A DNA stretch of 64,000 bases from Bacillota bacterium (GCA_023426125.1 JAFABI010000067.1:69329-133328), one strand, 5' to 3'. Counted from the first letter of the stretch, positions 54,572-63,301 are shown. The notes: generated by a model from the letters alone, not told the origin. Numbers and translations: made by a program.

Positions 54572-56965
54572 ATGCCTTCAGAAAAGAAGAAGCATCCTGC
54601 CGCGGCTTTTCGCACAAAAAACAGCCGGTGCGGCAATGGTGGCGGGGTTAAAAATACCATACAGGACAGAGTATCTGATTTGAACAGCTTGAATGAGAAG
54701 CTGAAGTTCGAAATCTCAGAAAGAAAACGTACGGAAACGGAGCTGGAACAGCGGAACAGACTGTTGGGGACCCTGCTGGATGTTTCAAACCTTGTTTCCA
54801 CTTCCACAATGGGGCCAAAGCAGCTGCTGGAGGATATATTGGAGCGCCTCATGTACATCGTGGATTACAATGGCGCCAGGATATTCATTGTGCAGGGGGA
54901 TTCCGTGCGGCTGTTTGCACATAAAAGCGCTCTTATGAAAGCTGAGGAGCCGGAGCAGCCCATGTATTTTGATACGATTCCCCTTAGCATGCAGCTTATA
55001 GACAACCGTAAGCCGGTTTTAATCGATGACATTTATGCGGATGATCCTGCTGCCGTCTCCTTCAGGCAAATCCGGGGCGAATATCTGGACACTGTTTTTA
55101 AAGCGACGCGGTCCTGGATGGGTATACCGATGATGGTCAAGGACAGGATCATCGGCGTCCTGACCCTTGACCACAGGGAACCGGGCTTTTATAAAACGCA
55201 TCATGTTGAGCTGGGACAGGCCTTTGCCAATCAGGCGGCGCTGGAATATGAAAATGCCAGGCTTTATAGCGAAACCATTAAAAAAGCCGATGAGCTGAAA
55301 ACCATGTTTGCGGTACAGCAGGCCATCACCAGCAGGCTTGACCTGGCTTCCGTCCTGCAGTTGATCGCCGATGAGTCAAGAAGGCTGACCAATTCAGTCT
55401 CAACGGCGGTTCTCCTGGTGGAGGGCGACGAGTTGGTTTTCTCCGTTGATTCTGGAGAGGATTTTTCAAAAATGATAGGCAGCCGGGTCCCTATAGACAA
55501 AACAATACTGGGCAGGCATTTGCTCCAGGGCAGGTCGGTGATATTCAAAAATGAACCCGGAGATACCGGGACCGATATGGGGATCATTTCGGATACAAGG
55601 GTGAGGACCTATCTCATCGTTCCATTGATCGCAGGTACAAAACCTGTAGGAATCATATCGGCTGTCAGCAATAAAACCGACGAATTTGACCAGGAGGATG
55701 AGAGAATCCTCAATATGTTTGCGTCCAGTGCCGTTATCGGCATTGAAAATGCACGGATGTACGAGGATGAAAAGCGCAGGCATATGGAGGACGAGCAGCG
55801 AAGGCATGTGGCTGAGGGACTGAGGGATATTCTTGCAATACTGAATTCCAACCGCAATCTGGATGAGATTCTCGATTTTATTATCTGTGAGGCGGCGCGC
55901 CTGATGGGAACGGATTCCGGAGCACTCTACCGATTGCGGAAGGAAGAGAATCTGCTCACCGTGGAGGCTGCTTGCGGGCTGCCGCCCGAATTTTTGCCGG
56001 GTGTCAGCATACCTGTTGGGGCAGGTGCAATCGGAGAGGCGGTTATTGAAAAGAAACCCGTTGTTATCAATGATATCCCCGGGCTTCTCAAAAAAATCGG
56101 TACAGCCGGCAGGTCGAGTCCGCGGCTTTCATGGCTTGAGGCCAACTGCGGCGGATTGCTTGCGGTTCCTTTGCTGAGCAAGGATGAGGTCTATGGGGCC
56201 ATTGCCTTGTATTTAAAAAATCAGGCGGATGAGCCGGAAAAGAAAAGGTGCTTTTCCGCAGAAGAGGTGGGTCTCGCCGTCGCTTTTGCAGATCAGGCCA
56301 CCCTTGCCATTGACAATGCCAGACTCAAGGTGCAGGCAGAAGAAATAGCTGTAAACGCAGAAAGGAGCAGGCTGGCAAGGGATCTGCACGATGCGGTCAC
56401 CCAGACGCTTTTTTCCGCCAGCCTCATCGCGGAAGTGCTTCCGAGGATCTGGGCCAAAAATCCGGAAGACGGGCGCCAGCGGCTGGAAGAATTAAGGCAG
56501 CTGGCCAGAGGCGCACTTGCGGAAATGAGGACCCTGCTTCTTGAATTAAGGCCGACAACCCTTGTAGAGGCTCCGCTGGAGGAACTGCTGAGGCAGCTGG
56601 CCGAGGCGACCACCGGCAGGGCGCGCATACCTGTGGCTTTAAAGATCGAAGGGCGTCCGGTGCTGCCTACGGAAGTAAAAATAGCGTTTTACAGGATCGC
56701 ACAGGAAGCCTTGAACAACATTGCAAAGCATTCAGGCGCCGACAATGCGACATTGACGCTGGAAGCTGCCGGAGATGACCGGCGTAGTGAAGTGAAACTG
56801 ACTGTGTGGGATGACGGAAGGGGATTTGATCCAGGCTCCGTCACAGGAGAGCATCTTGGATTGGGTATAATGCGTGAAAGGGCGGATGCCATCTGTGCTT
56901 GCCTTACGGTGTGCAGCAAGCCGGGCGAGGGGACGAACGTATCCATTCAATGGAATAACCGCTGA
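54572..56965 (+). CDS. Cytoplasmic GAF-domain sensor histidine kinase (NarX/DegS-like)
   Basis: A 797-residue soluble kinase: an N-terminal coiled coil (about residues 25-65), three GAF domains (about 75-225, 250-390 and 420-585), a HisKA_3 dimerisation domain with its phosphoacceptor in RLARDLHDAVTQTLF (about 610-624), and a HATPase domain with DDGRGFDPG and GLGIMRERA. There are no membrane helices, so it senses an intracellular or diffusible signal through GAF domains, which may bind nucleotides, haem or small ligands. GAGGTG 5 bp before the ATG at 54572 sets the start. The cognate NarL-type regulator gene follows after a REP insertion. Confidence 0.92.
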   Translation: MPSEKKKHPAAAFRTKNSRCGNGGGVKNTIQDRVSDLNSLNEKLKFEISERKRTETELEQRNRLLGTLLDVSNLVSTSTMGPKQLLEDILERLMYIVDYNGARIFIVQGDSVRLFAHKSALMKAEEPEQPMYFDTIPLSMQLIDNRKPVLIDDIYADDPAAVSFRQIRGEYLDTVFKATRSWMGIPMMVKDRIIGVLTLDHREPGFYKTHHVELGQAFANQAALEYENARLYSETIKKADELKTMFAVQQAITSRLDLASVLQLIADESRRLTNSVSTAVLLVEGDELVFSVDSGEDFSKMIGSRVPIDKTILGRHLLQGRSVIFKNEPGDTGTDMGIISDTRVRTYLIVPLIAGTKPVGIISAVSNKTDEFDQEDERILNMFASSAVIGIENARMYEDEKRRHMEDEQRRHVAEGLRDILAILNSNRNLDEILDFIICEAARLMGTDSGALYRLRKEENLLTVEAACGLPPEFLPGVSIPVGAGAIGEAVIEKKPVVINDIPGLLKKIGTAGRSSPRLSWLEANCGGLLAVPLLSKDEVYGAIALYLKNQADEPEKKRCFSAEEVGLAVAFADQATLAIDNARLKVQAEEIAVNAERSRLARDLHDAVTQTLFSASLIAEVLPRIWAKNPEDGRQRLEELRQLARGALAEMRTLLLELRPTTLVEAPLEELLRQLAEATTGRARIPVALKIEGRPVLPTEVKIAFYRIAQEALNNIAKHSGADNATLTLEAAGDDRRSEVKLTVWDDGRGFDPGSVTGEHLGLGIMRERADAICACLTVCSKPGEGTNVSIQWNNR

Positions 56966-56980
56966 TTACAAAGTTGACAT

Positions 56981-57007
56981 CGTAGGGGCGGCCATTGGCC
57001 GTCCGCC
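56981..57007 (+). repeat. REP-like hairpin, family 1 (CGGCCA/TGGCCG stem)
   Basis: GTAGGGGCGGCCATTGGCCG with flank TATGACGGTAAGCATAAG like that at 6251. It lies between the kinase and its response regulator gene. Confidence 0.85.
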
Positions 57008-57049
57008 TATGACGGTAAGCATAAGTTGATTGCAAGGAGGTTTTTTAAG

Positions 57050-57688
57050 ATGATGGAAGCCGATAAAATAAAAGTAATGATCGTGGATGACCACAGGGTG
57101 GTAAGAAGCGGACTGGGGGCATTTCTTCAAATATGCGATGACATTGATCTGGTGGGTGAAGCCGCAAACGGAAGGGAAGCCCTGGATAAGTGCGGCACTT
57201 TGCTGCCGGACGTAGTCCTTATGGATCTTGTAATGCCCGAAATGGACGGAGCAGCGGCGACAAAGGCAATCAGGGAAAAGCATCCCTGCATTCAGGTGAT
57301 CATCCTGACCAGTTTCAAGGAGGATAATCTGATCGAAGAAGCATTACGTGCCGGAGCCATTGGGTATCTTCTTAAAAATGTCACAGCGGATGAGCTTGCC
57401 GCTGCCATCCGGGGGGCAAGAATCGGAAGGCCAACGCTGGCTCCCGAGGCAACCCAGGCTTTAATGAAAGCGGCTCACAGGACATCTGCACCGGGGGCGG
57501 ATCTCACCGCCAGGGAAAAGGATGTGTTAAAAATGATGATCGAAGGTCTCAGCAATCCGGAGATCGCGGAAAAACTCATTGTAAGCAAATCTACGGTGAA
57601 GTTCCATGTCAGCAGCATATTATCGAAGCTGGGAGCTTCCAGCCGCACGGAAGCAGTGGCTATGGCGCTTCAAAACAAGGTGGTCTGA
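57050..57688 (+). CDS. NarL/FixJ-type response regulator
   Basis: A 212-residue regulator with a receiver domain (VDDHRVVRSGL; phosphoacceptor Asp in VVLMDLVMPEMDG near residue 55; Lys in YLLKN near 105) and a LuxR-type helix-turn-helix (about 148-205; LTAREKDVLKMMIEGLSNPE and STVKFHVSSILSKLG). It is the partner of the GAF kinase encoded upstream. AAGGAGG 9 bp before the ATG at 57050 sets the start; the frame extends to 57026. Targets are unknown. A hairpin terminator follows. Confidence 0.93.
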   Translation: MMEADKIKVMIVDDHRVVRSGLGAFLQICDDIDLVGEAANGREALDKCGTLLPDVVLMDLVMPEMDGAAATKAIREKHPCIQVIILTSFKEDNLIEEALRAGAIGYLLKNVTADELAAAIRGARIGRPTLAPEATQALMKAAHRTSAPGADLTAREKDVLKMMIEGLSNPEIAEKLIVSKSTVKFHVSSILSKLGASSRTEAVAMALQNKVV

Positions 57689-57710
57689 ACAGGGCAGGCC
57701 ACAAGCTCCT

Positions 57711-57738
57711 TTCCCCTGAATTCAGGGGAAACTTTTTG
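57711..57738 (+). terminator. Terminator of the kinase-regulator operon
   Basis: TTCCCCTGAATTCAGGGGAA (57711-57730) is a perfect 20-bp palindrome that can fold as an 8-bp stem with an AATT loop, followed by ACTTTTT. Confidence 0.6.
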
Positions 57739-57824
57739 ATAGCCGGTATTGATCAGAAGTTTCTTAGCTTACCTGGCCACCTGGCCGGATGGCCAGGTAT
57801 AAAACTATCCATATGGGCAGTAAC

Positions 57825-57866
57825 AATCCCCCCACATGAAGGAAGCACATGGGGGGATTTTGTTTT
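57825..57866 (+). terminator. Strong hairpin with T-run
   Basis: AATCCCCCCACATG (57825-57838) pairs with CATGGGGGGATT (57848-57859) with one bulge, followed by TTTGTTTT. It lies just before the promoter of the receiver-only gene. Confidence 0.75.
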
Positions 57867-57892
57867 ACAATGATCTTAAAATACGATATGAT
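57864..57892 (+). promoter_or_regulatory. SigA-type promoter of the receiver-only gene
   Basis: TTTACA (57864-57869), a 17-bp spacer and TATGAT (57887-57892), followed by a leader of about 60 nt. Confidence 0.65.
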
Positions 57893-57957
57893 GTGGTTTT
57901 TTTGTCCCGTAATCCGGACAACGGAGTTTGATAAATTTCGTGCAGGGAGATATATTT

Positions 57958-58308
57958 ATGAGGATATTGTTGGCGGACGACCAGTCTGAAGTGAGGCTGG
58001 CTTTAAAAATATTGCTGGGTCAGGAATCAGACTTGCAGGTTGTTGATGAAGCAGGAGAATTAAGCTCCCTGATTATAAAATCAAAAGAAAGCAAGCCCGA
58101 TGTGATCCTGCTGGACTGGGAATTGTCAAATCTCAGAGTTTCTGATCTGATACCTGTTTTCAGATGTTTGTTCCCCGACATGCGGATCATTGCCATGAGC
58201 GGGCGGCCCGAAGCATCCAAAGCGGCTATGGCGGCCGGGGTCGATGCTTTTGTCAGCAAGGGGGACAACCCGGAAAAACTTCTGGAAGCAATCTCAAGAT
58301 TCAAGTGA
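57958..58308 (+). CDS. Single-domain response regulator (receiver only)
   Basis: A 116-residue protein consisting of one receiver domain: acidic pair in LLADDQSEVRL, phosphoacceptor Asp in VILLDWELS (about residue 50), and Lys in FVSKGDN (about 102). There is no output domain, so it would act by protein contact, as CheY or Spo0F do, or in a phosphorelay. AGGGAGA sets the ATG at 57958. Its own promoter and flanking hairpins suggest a single-gene unit. The nearby GAF kinase is a possible partner. Confidence 0.88.
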   Translation: MRILLADDQSEVRLALKILLGQESDLQVVDEAGELSSLIIKSKESKPDVILLDWELSNLRVSDLIPVFRCLFPDMRIIAMSGRPEASKAAMAAGVDAFVSKGDNPEKLLEAISRFK

Positions 58309-58327
58309 TGACAGCGAATTCATGACT

Positions 58328-58402
58328 GGACTGGTCGCAAATGCCTTGCATTTGCTGCTCGCCCATGCATCCCGGCCATCCGGCCAGGTAGGTTACCAAT
58401 CC
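58328..58402 (-). ncRNA. Candidate structured RNA element, copy 2
   Basis: Read on the minus strand, GGATTGGT (58402-58395) pairs with ACCAGTCC (58335-58328) with one G-U. Inside are a CTGGCC/GGCCGG hairpin, the conserved linker GGGATGCATGGGCGAGCA and the hairpin GCAAATGC-AAG-GCATTTGC. Copy 1 at 3494-3568 has the same layout with changed but still paired stems. A 36-codon frame (58301-58411, minus) with a GAGGAGAG site spans it, but copy 1 lacks a start, favouring RNA or DNA over a peptide. Confidence 0.5.
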
Positions 58403-58604
58403 ATTGTCCATTGAAAGTCTCTCCTCATGACTGATGTTAAAAAATAAACAATTCCATATACTATGTATATAAGTAAAAGAAATTTGATATGCAGACGAAG
58501 GAACCATAAGAATCCTATAAGGATGTTCCCGTACTGCACAAAAGAGAGAGGGAAAAAGTAAACAGATGTTGGATGCTAAAAAATTTGCAGGAGGTGGAAT
58601 AAAA

Positions 58605-59144
58605 ATGGAAAGAACTGATTACGAACTTGTAAGGGAATGCCTGGAAGGTTATACGGAATCCTTTTCCCAGTTGGTGTCACGCTATAGGAAACTGGTTTAC
58701 TCCGTGGTATGCAGATTTTCCAGAGATAATGAAGAAGCTGAAGATTTGTCCCAGGAAGTTTTTATAAAGATTTTCAAGTCTCTTGGCACCTATAATCCGC
58801 AGTTCAAGTTTTCTACCTGGACTGTAAAGGTTGCAACCAGTATTTGCCTGGACTTTGCAAGGAAAAGAAAGCTTTCTTCCGTTTCACTGGAGGAATACGA
58901 GAATATAGCAGATGACGGCAATTCACCCGAAGATATGATGCTGAAGAAAGAGAAGACACTTTTTGTCCGGTCGGCAATTGAAAGCCTGCCGGAAATCTAC
59001 AGGACGCCCATCGTCCTTTATCACCACAAAGGCATGTCTTACAAGGAAATAGCCGAAGCTCTCGGCAAACCCGTTTCCATTGTGAAAAACAGGATCTTCA
59101 GAGCCAGGCTGACTTTGAAAGAAAGTCTCTCGGGGGTCGCGTAG
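58605..59144 (+). CDS. ECF-type RNA polymerase sigma factor
   Basis: A 179-residue extracytoplasmic-function sigma factor. Region 2 covers about residues 18-85 (YRKLVYSVVCRFSRDNEEAE, DLSQEVFIKIF, FSTWTVKVATSICLDFARK) and region 4 about 120-172 (LPEIYRTPIVLYHHKGMSYK, EIAEALGKPVSIVKNRIFRAR). It directs RNA polymerase to a stress regulon. AGGAGGTGG sets the ATG at 58605. Most ECF genes are followed by an anti-sigma gene, but here two terminators and the ptb gene follow, so control must come from elsewhere. A weak promoter, TTGATA-17-TAAGAA (58484-58512), lies upstream. Confidence 0.92.
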   Translation: MERTDYELVRECLEGYTESFSQLVSRYRKLVYSVVCRFSRDNEEAEDLSQEVFIKIFKSLGTYNPQFKFSTWTVKVATSICLDFARKRKLSSVSLEEYENIADDGNSPEDMMLKKEKTLFVRSAIESLPEIYRTPIVLYHHKGMSYKEIAEALGKPVSIVKNRIFRARLTLKESLSGVA

Positions 59145-59180
59145 CATGACAGAGGACAAATTAGGAACGATAGTAAACAC

Positions 59181-59216
59181 AAGAACTCGGAGCATGTCTT
59201 CGTAGTTCTTTTTATT
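59181..59216 (+). terminator. Terminator of the ECF sigma gene, first
   Basis: AAGAACT (59181-59187) pairs with AGTTCTT (59204-59210), followed by TTTATTTT. Confidence 0.75.
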
Positions 59217-59248
59217 TTGCTCAAATTTAAAATAAAATAATAAACAAG

Positions 59249-59283
59249 CAACTCTGGAGATATCTTCGGAGTTGTTTTATTTT
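59249..59283 (+). terminator. Terminator of the ECF sigma gene, second
   Basis: CAACTC (59249-59254) pairs with GAGTTG (59269-59274), followed by TTTTATTTT. Loop sequences resemble those of the first terminator, suggesting a local duplication. Confidence 0.7.
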
Positions 59284-59343
59284 CTCCAAGATTTATTACA
59301 AAAGGGTTATAAAACATGCTAAAATATACGAAGGAGGGGTGTT

Positions 59344-60255
59344 ATGGCGATAAAAACAATGGACGAATTCGTGAGCTGTGCAAAAAAACTGGGCAAAAAA
59401 AAAGTGTCGGTAGCAGCCGCACATGACGAGCATGTCCTTCAATCCGTCAAAGAGGCGCACAAGCTTGGCCTGGTGGATGCCGTGCTGGTCGGCGACAAGG
59501 AAAGGATATTGAAGCTGGCGGATGAGATAGGGTTGGACGTTTTGAAATTTGAGATCATCAAGGAACAGGACGAGCTTAAATCGGCAAAGATAGCGGTTGA
59601 CATTGCAGCCAGCGGAGAAGCCAATATCCTGATGAAGGGCAGGCTGATGACCGGAGATTTCCTGAAAATCGTCCTCGACAAGGGCGTGGGTCTGAGGACG
59701 GGAAGGGTATTGAGCCATGTAAGCGTTTTTGAAACCCAGGGCTACCATAAGCTGCTTCTGCTCTCGGATGCCGCCTTAAACATTGCACCTGACCTTCTCC
59801 GAAAGGCCGATATCATTCAAAATGCCGTGGATGTGGCAAATTCCCTTGGTAATGAAAAACCAAAGGTGGCGGTACTTGCAGCTATTGAGACGGTAAACCC
59901 GGAGATGCAGTGTACACTGGATGCTGCAGCCCTTTCCAAAATGGTCGAAAGAGGACAGATCAGGAATTGCATTATAGACGGTCCGCTGGCAATGGATAAT
60001 GCCATCAATCTTGAGGCTGCACTGCACAAGGGGATAAAAAGCGAAGTTGCCGGCGATGCGGATATTTTAATTGTTCCGGACATTGAATCCGGAAACATAC
60101 TTCACAAAACGCTCGTATTCATGTTGAAGGCCAAATCCTGTGCCGTCATCACCGGCGCAAGGGTTCCGCTTGTTGTTACCTCAAGAGCGGAGGACTATGT
60201 GGCCAAGCTGAATTCCATTGCGCTTGCGGCTATTATAAGCCAGCGCGGAAAGTGA
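59344..60255 (+). CDS. ptb: Phosphate butyryltransferase
   Basis: A 303-residue phosphotransacylase of the Ptb type that converts butyryl-CoA (or branched-chain acyl-CoA) and phosphate to the acyl phosphate. Family features include ANILMKGRLMTGDFL (about residues 94-108), RTGRVLSHVSVFE (about 118-130) and VNPEMQCTLDAAAL near 185. Length fits Ptb rather than the longer Pta. A strong AAGGAGG site precedes the ATG. The butyrate kinase gene follows after a few bases, and together they make ATP from acyl-CoA. Confidence 0.94.
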   Translation: MAIKTMDEFVSCAKKLGKKKVSVAAAHDEHVLQSVKEAHKLGLVDAVLVGDKERILKLADEIGLDVLKFEIIKEQDELKSAKIAVDIAASGEANILMKGRLMTGDFLKIVLDKGVGLRTGRVLSHVSVFETQGYHKLLLLSDAALNIAPDLLRKADIIQNAVDVANSLGNEKPKVAVLAAIETVNPEMQCTLDAAALSKMVERGQIRNCIIDGPLAMDNAINLEAALHKGIKSEVAGDADILIVPDIESGNILHKTLVFMLKAKSCAVITGARVPLVVTSRAEDYVAKLNSIALAAIISQRGK

Positions 60256-60262
60256 AGGTTTG

Positions 60263-61333
60263 ATGACATCAAAAATATTAGCGATAAATCCAGGCTCTAC
60301 ATCAACAAAAGTAGCCTATTTTGAAAACCTCAGGTGTGTTTCTTCCAGGTCTCTGCAGCACAATTCCCGGGAGCTTTCCGGATTTGCATTCGTCATTGGA
60401 CAATATGATTTAAGAAGGAAGGCAATTGCCGATTATATAAAAGACATGGATATCAAGCCTGAGAGCCTCAGCGCCGTAGCGGGCAGGGGCGGACTTCTTA
60501 AGCCTTTGAGAGGCGGTACGTACAGGGTAGGCTCTACGATGCTGGACGACCTCCGGACCGGGAAATACGGCGAGCATGCCAGCAACCTGGGGGCTTTGCT
60601 GGCTTATGATATTGCAGAGCCTGTGAAAATTCCCGCCTACATCGTCAACCCGGTCGTTGTCGATGAATTGTGGCCGGTGGCAAGGTATTCCGGGCTTCCT
60701 TCCATAAAAAGAAAAAGCGTATTTCATGCCCTTAACCATAAATCTGCCGCAAGGAAAGCGGCTGCGCAAATCGGAAAGAAATATGAGGATGCAAGACTTG
60801 TTGTGGCGCATATGGGCGGAGGCATATCGGTGGCAGCCCATTTGAACGGCAATGCTGTGGATGTTAGCAACGGGCTGGAGGAAGGGGCCTTTTCCCCTGA
60901 AAGATCCGGCGGCCTTCCCGTACTCCAGCTGGCAGAGCTTTGCTTCAGGGGCGGTTATACATATGATCAGGTGAAAAAGCAATTGGTGGGCCGAGGCGGA
61001 CTTGTAAGCTATTTAGGGACGTCGGATTGCGTGGAAATATGTGACATGGCTGCGGCGGGCAACCAGGAAGCTGCAAGCGTCCTCGAGGCTATGTCCTATC
61101 AGATATCCAAGGAAATAGGAGCGTACAGTGTCGTCTTAAGCGGGCAGGTTGACGCAGTAGTGCTTACCGGTGGACTTGCACACAGCACCATGATTACGGA
61201 CAGTATTTCGGAAAAGGTAAAATTCATCGCTCCTGTCCGGATATTCCCCGGCGAGGATGAAATGCTTGCACTGGCTGAAGGGGTGCAACAGGTTCTAAAC
61301 GGTAGCGAACAGGAGTTGGAGTATATACCGTAA
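60263..61333 (+). CDS. buk: Butyrate kinase
   Basis: A 356-residue acetokinase-family enzyme that transfers phosphate from butyryl phosphate to ADP, the final step of butyrate or branched-chain fatty acid fermentation. It shows the N-terminal NPGSTSTKVAYFE (about residues 8-20), VVAHMGGGISVAAH (about 174-187) and a C-terminal ATPase-fold motif VVLTGGLAHS (about 290-299). GAAGG lies 4 bp before the ATG at 60263, which is preferred over the TTG at 60260. It forms an operon with ptb. Repeats follow it, and no clear terminator is seen. Confidence 0.94.
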   Translation: MTSKILAINPGSTSTKVAYFENLRCVSSRSLQHNSRELSGFAFVIGQYDLRRKAIADYIKDMDIKPESLSAVAGRGGLLKPLRGGTYRVGSTMLDDLRTGKYGEHASNLGALLAYDIAEPVKIPAYIVNPVVVDELWPVARYSGLPSIKRKSVFHALNHKSAARKAAAQIGKKYEDARLVVAHMGGGISVAAHLNGNAVDVSNGLEEGAFSPERSGGLPVLQLAELCFRGGYTYDQVKKQLVGRGGLVSYLGTSDCVEICDMAAAGNQEAASVLEAMSYQISKEIGAYSVVLSGQVDAVVLTGGLAHSTMITDSISEKVKFIAPVRIFPGEDEMLALAEGVQQVLNGSEQELEYIP

Positions 61334-61417
61334 TCATTGATATGAAAAAAGGCTGAAGCAGGGGCCTTCGGCGTAAGAAAATTCGATGTACGGGGCGGTT
61401 TGCCATAAGGCATACAG

Positions 61418-61448
61418 TGCAGGAATTGCCATTAGCCGTCCGCCCGTG
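61418..61448 (+). repeat. REP-like hairpin, family 1 (decayed)
   Basis: TGCAGGAATTGCCATTAGCC with the shared flanks CATAAGGCATACAG before and CGTGACATTAAG after, matching the copies at 6224 and 56981. Confidence 0.65.
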
Positions 61449-61539
61449 ACATTAAGTATATTTCGGGGAATAGTAAACGGGTGAGACATCCAAAAACCAA
61501 CCGTGTGTATGGTATTGCATTGTCGCAGAGAGCATACTG

Positions 61540-61565
61540 CGGTCGCGCAATGCAGGCTCCCTACA
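61540..61565 (-). repeat. REP-like hairpin, family 1 (decayed)
   Basis: CGGTCGCGCAATGCAGGCTC then CCTACA, followed by ACTTTTTCAGACGCAGGTGTG like the flank of the 6112 copy. The 375-bp gap 61334-61708 holds this, the 61418 copy and the promoter at 61622, and no gene. Confidence 0.65.
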
Positions 61566-61621
61566 CTTTTTCAGACGCAGGTGTGCCGCATGCGGCATGG
61601 ACATTGTTATGTAAATTGCCA

Positions 61622-61650
61622 TTGACTGTAGCAATATTCCTCCATATAAT
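61622..61650 (+). promoter_or_regulatory. SigA-type promoter of the C92-like peptidase gene
   Basis: TTGACT (61622-61627), a 17-bp spacer and TATAAT (61645-61650), near consensus. It places the transcript start at about 61657, which rules out coding starts further upstream. Confidence 0.8.
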
Positions 61651-61708
61651 AATTGTTATCGGTCTTGTAGTGAAAAAAGGACTGTATTTACATTTTTTGG
61701 GGGTAATA

Positions 61709-62266
61709 GTGGAAAGTATTTATCTTGTTTTGACTTCAACGGGAACGTTGTTTTCAAGGTTTCTCGGATTAATTACAGGAGCCAGATACAATCATGTATC
61801 TCTTGGCCTTGACGATGATATTGAAGAATTTTACAGCTTTGGACGAAAAATCATCTGGTTTCCGTTAATCGGCGGATTTGTGGTAGAGAGGGCGGATAAA
61901 GGTGTTTTTAAGGTTTTTAGCGATACGGCATGCTTGATTTACATGCTGGAAATAGAGGATGGTCAATTTGAAAAGCTGAAAGTCTGCATTGATAATTTCA
62001 AGCGGAACCAGCACCTGTATAAATATAATCTTATCGGACTGCTGGGCGTAATGTTTAACATACCTTTGAAGAGGAAAAACAGGTTCTTCTGTACTCAGTT
62101 TGTTGCGACAATGCTGGATGAATGCGGAATATACAGCTTTCATAAAGACTTGTCCCTTGCCACGCCGGATGATTTTCACAGGATCCCGGGCCTGGTAAAA
62201 ATATATGAGGGCCTGCTCTCGGAATTGTCCGATTTCAGGAGACGGATTTTGAGCCATACGGGCTAA
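61709..62266 (+). CDS. YiiX/C92-like permuted papain-fold peptidase or amidase
   Basis: A 185-residue protein resembling the YaeF/YiiX (C92) group of permuted NlpC/P60-like cysteine hydrolases. The presumed catalytic His lies in ARYNHVSLGLDD (about residue 28) and the Cys in NRFFCTQFVATML (about 131), the His-before-Cys order expected for a permuted fold. The start is GTG at 61709 with a GGGGGT tract just upstream; a near-consensus promoter at 61622 shows the longer frame from 61481 cannot be fully translated. No signal peptide is visible. Its substrate is unknown; lipid, peptide or amide cleavage have been proposed for relatives. Confidence 0.65.
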   Translation: MESIYLVLTSTGTLFSRFLGLITGARYNHVSLGLDDDIEEFYSFGRKIIWFPLIGGFVVERADKGVFKVFSDTACLIYMLEIEDGQFEKLKVCIDNFKRNQHLYKYNLIGLLGVMFNIPLKRKNRFFCTQFVATMLDECGIYSFHKDLSLATPDDFHRIPGLVKIYEGLLSELSDFRRRILSHTG

Positions 62267-62319
62267 TGCTGCAGTGGCATAAGGATAAATGCATCGGCAT
62301 TTGTGCATCTGCCGGAATA

Positions 62320-62366
62320 GAAAAAACGGTTCCTGCATTTGGTCTTTGACAAGACGCAGGAACCGT
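62320..62366 (-). terminator. Terminator of the LysM-SleB gene
   Basis: ACGGTTCCTGC (62326-62336) pairs with GCAGGAACCGT (62356-62366), 11 bp perfect. On the minus strand TTTTTT follows, ending the leftward transcript. Confidence 0.85.
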
Positions 62367-62388
62367 ACGATGTTTCTTCGTTTTTCAT

Positions 62389-62505
62389 AATAGCCTACAG
62401 TGAAACATTTTATTTTATCCTTCCGGATATTGCGTTGAAGCGTTCGCGATATTTTCGAAAGACGCATACCTGCCGATAATTTAAGGTTTGTTTCGCTATA
62501 GTATT
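62389..62505 (+). mobile_element. MITE-like element, copy 4 (diverged)
   Basis: Same layout and orientation as 46734-46850: AATAGCCTACAGTGAAAC (62389-62406) at one end, GTTTCGCTATAGTATT (62490-62505) at the other, and matching interior (TTATCCTT, GCGTT, TTCGCGAT, CGCATA). Both termini carry several mismatches to the intact copy. Confidence 0.7.
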
Positions 62506-62512
62506 ATTAATT

Positions 62513-63301
62513 TTAATATACGAATACCATATTGCCGATATAGGCTTTTATGGGTTTGGACCACAGCCACTTGTTGGTGGCGCTGTCATCAAAATAAAAC
62601 AACGAGTCATTGCTGGGGTCACTTCCGTATAATGCTGCGTAAGCAGCTTTTTTTGCGTCAGCGGATGCCGGCTTGTTGATATACCCGTTTTCTACCGGAG
62701 TGAACTGGTAGTAGCCGTCGATTACCTGATAAATGACGGAACGGATGCTGTTGGGAAATTCCTTGCTCTGCACCCGGTTTACAACAACCGCTCCTACCCC
62801 TACCTTTGCATCATAAGGCTGATTTTCCGCCTCGGCGGTGATTAGCCTGGCAAGCAGGTCGACATCGCTCTCGCTGAAGGCAATTACGGCGCTGCCGCTT
62901 GCTGCTGAGGTACTTGTTGTTGAGGTGCTTGCTGTTGTGGTTTTTCCGGGAAGCACCAGCTTCTGGCCCGGATACAGGTAGTTATCCCATTTGTTGTTTG
63001 CTTTACGCAGGGAGTTAAGCGCAACCCCGTTTTTCTGTGAAACGATGTAAAGGCTGTCCCCGGTTTTTACCGTATAGGTAAGCGCCCTTACGTTTAATAC
63101 TTGGCCGGGACGGATCTCATCCGATGTAAGTCCGTTGTCGCTTTTGAGGGTTGAAACGTTGGTGTTAAACAACTGGCCGATTTTGTACAGTGAGTCGTTT
63201 GCAACGACCTTGTACCCCGCTGCAAAAACATTACCGGTCATAACCACGGCGGTTAGTAAAATACCGCATAGCATGGCAGATGCTTTCCTAAGCTTGGTCA
63301 T
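62513..63301 (-). CDS. LysM-containing SleB-type cell wall hydrolase
   Basis: A 262-residue secreted hydrolase. A signal peptide (about residues 1-28, ending VFAAG) precedes two LysM peptidoglycan-binding domains (about 29-73 and 75-118), a Ser/Thr-rich linker (about 121-138) and a Hydrolase_2 (SleB-like) domain (about 143-262; ARLITAEAENQPYDAKVGVG, with the putative catalytic Glu157). Such enzymes are lytic transglycosylase-like and act on spore cortex or cell wall. AAGGAGG precedes the ATG. A c-di-AMP riboswitch occupies the leader, so expression should fall when c-di-AMP is high, as known for cell-wall hydrolases of this riboswitch class. Confidence 0.92.
   Translation of the reverse strand: MTKLRKASAMLCGILLTAVVMTGNVFAAGYKVVANDSLYKIGQLFNTNVSTLKSDNGLTSDEIRPGQVLNVRALTYTVKTGDSLYIVSQKNGVALNSLRKANNKWDNYLYPGQKLVLPGKTTTASTSTTSTSAASGSAVIAFSESDVDLLARLITAEAENQPYDAKVGVGAVVVNRVQSKEFPNSIRSVIYQVIDGYYQFTPVENGYINKPASADAKKAAYAALYGSDPSNDSLFYFDDSATNKWLWSKPIKAYIGNMVFVY

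Noticed and set aside
58301..58411. 36-codon minus-strand frame with a good ribosome binding site
   Set aside because: It coincides with structured element copy 2. The similar reading frame in copy 1 has no start codon, so conservation appears to be at the nucleic acid level.
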